A DNA stretch of 7,332 nucleotides from NCBI GenBank assembly GCA_050330975.1, contig JBHJHK010000039.1, positions 1-7,332 of the forward strand. The letters run 5' to 3'. Position numbers and translations under genes: made by a program. The stretch's first letter is position 1. Each line of letters starts with the position of its first letter. Source of the stretch: JBHJHK01 sp050330975 (lineage in GTDB: Bacteria; Pseudomonadota; Gammaproteobacteria; Competibacterales; Competibacteraceae). Positions 7,199 through 7,332 of this stretch are shown here, one piece after another. The notes under the pieces were generated by a model that had not been told where the DNA came from, made no database searches, and worked only from the letters and a program-made list of their open reading frames with translations.

Positions 7199-7332
7199 CT
7201 ACGCACGGACGGAGCCCTGCGCAGTCGCTTCGGCGGGTTCCTGCTGCTGGCCCCCGATGGGGCTCACTTCACAGGCGATCCGGGCTGTGGGCTCCCACCC
7301 GGCGGAAGCGTCCGCCGTGTCCTGCCCTTCGC
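7199..7332 (-). CDS. tnpB: TnpB-like RNA-guided nuclease, C-terminal end (partial)
   Basis: The last 43 codons end at TAG 7199-7201. The tail contains GWEPTARIACE and QQQEPAEATAQGSVRA. The QEPAEAT-type tail is typical of the low-complexity C-terminus of many IS1341/IS605 TnpB proteins, past the RuvC domain and zinc ribbon. The terminal hairpin follows within 15 bases, as is usual. The catalytic part is outside the window, so nuclease integrity is unknown. The other two frames contain stops in this stretch. Confidence 0.65.
   Translation of the reverse strand, partial: EGQDTADASAGWEPTARIACEVSPIGGQQQEPAEATAQGSVRA

Larger units (their letters stand above)
7157..7332 (-). mobile_element. Right IS200/IS605 (TnpB-type) element, right end
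   Basis: The stretch contains the 3' end of a TnpB-like gene and the terminal hairpin. The element continues beyond the window. The outer tip is tentatively placed at TTGA (7157-7160), read as TCAA on the - strand, because TCAA is the right-end cleavage tetranucleotide known for IS608. This boundary is inference. The element sits about 28 bases upstream of the nadE start codon. Confidence 0.6.
7157..7332 (-). ncRNA. Probable TnpB omega-RNA (3' part)
   Basis: In TnpB systems the guide RNA scaffold is transcribed from the 3' end of tnpB through the right end, and the guide comes from the flanking DNA. Here the - strand has self-complementary segments around the tnpB stop (for example GTGGG..CCCAC near 7290, then the hairpin 7167-7186), consistent with such a scaffold. 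The guide would begin at 7156, in the nadE leader. No covariance test was possible, so this rests on position and family knowledge. Confidence 0.45.

Overview
This is a GC-rich bacterial window, probably from a proteobacterium, although nothing in it fixes the taxon. It holds a small set of metabolic genes lying between two partial IS200/IS605-family elements. At the left edge (1 to about 127) are the last codons of a TnpA transposase on the + strand and a terminal hairpin. At the right edge (about 7157-7332) are the 3' end of a TnpB-like gene on the - strand, its terminal hairpin and a probable omega-RNA.

Region by region: about 128-550 is a fragment of a 'choice-of-anchor I' type secreted or surface protein (- strand). 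Its 3' part is replaced by the left IS. About 537-787 is a C-terminal fragment of an alpha/beta hydrolase (+ strand). These two gene remnants meet within about 20 bp, so the area is a rearrangement scar. Positions 844-2728 (- strand) carry a two-gene unit: an M20-family metallo-deacylase/peptidase followed four bases later by an isochorismatase-family hydrolase. The hydrolase is broken by one in-frame amber codon, although homology to the family continues to a second, proper stop. Positions 2729-3119 are non-coding and visibly more AT-rich, with a possible promoter. Positions 3120-3734 (+ strand) encode an unrecognised 204-residue acidic protein. It has a Met/Gln-rich amphipathic segment and a perfect 36-bp tandem duplication. 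A strong hairpin at 3768-3812 separates it from the convergent operon. Positions 3845-7129 (- strand) hold a glutamine-dependent NAD+ synthetase (nadE) followed by a monomeric sarcosine oxidase/N-methyltryptophan oxidase-like flavoenzyme. The two are coupled by a Shine-Dalgarno that shares a base with the nadE stop.

Functionally, nadE is a housekeeping gene and the flavoenzyme, the M20 hydrolase and the isochorismatase-like gene suggest small amine/amide catabolism, but the sequence does not tie them into one pathway. The two IS ends share a hairpin core and are compatible with two elements in the same orientation. The right one has landed about 30 bp upstream of nadE and probably altered its promoter. 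The best candidate for something undescribed is the 3120-3734 protein with its AT-rich leader. No CRISPR array, tRNA or rRNA was seen.
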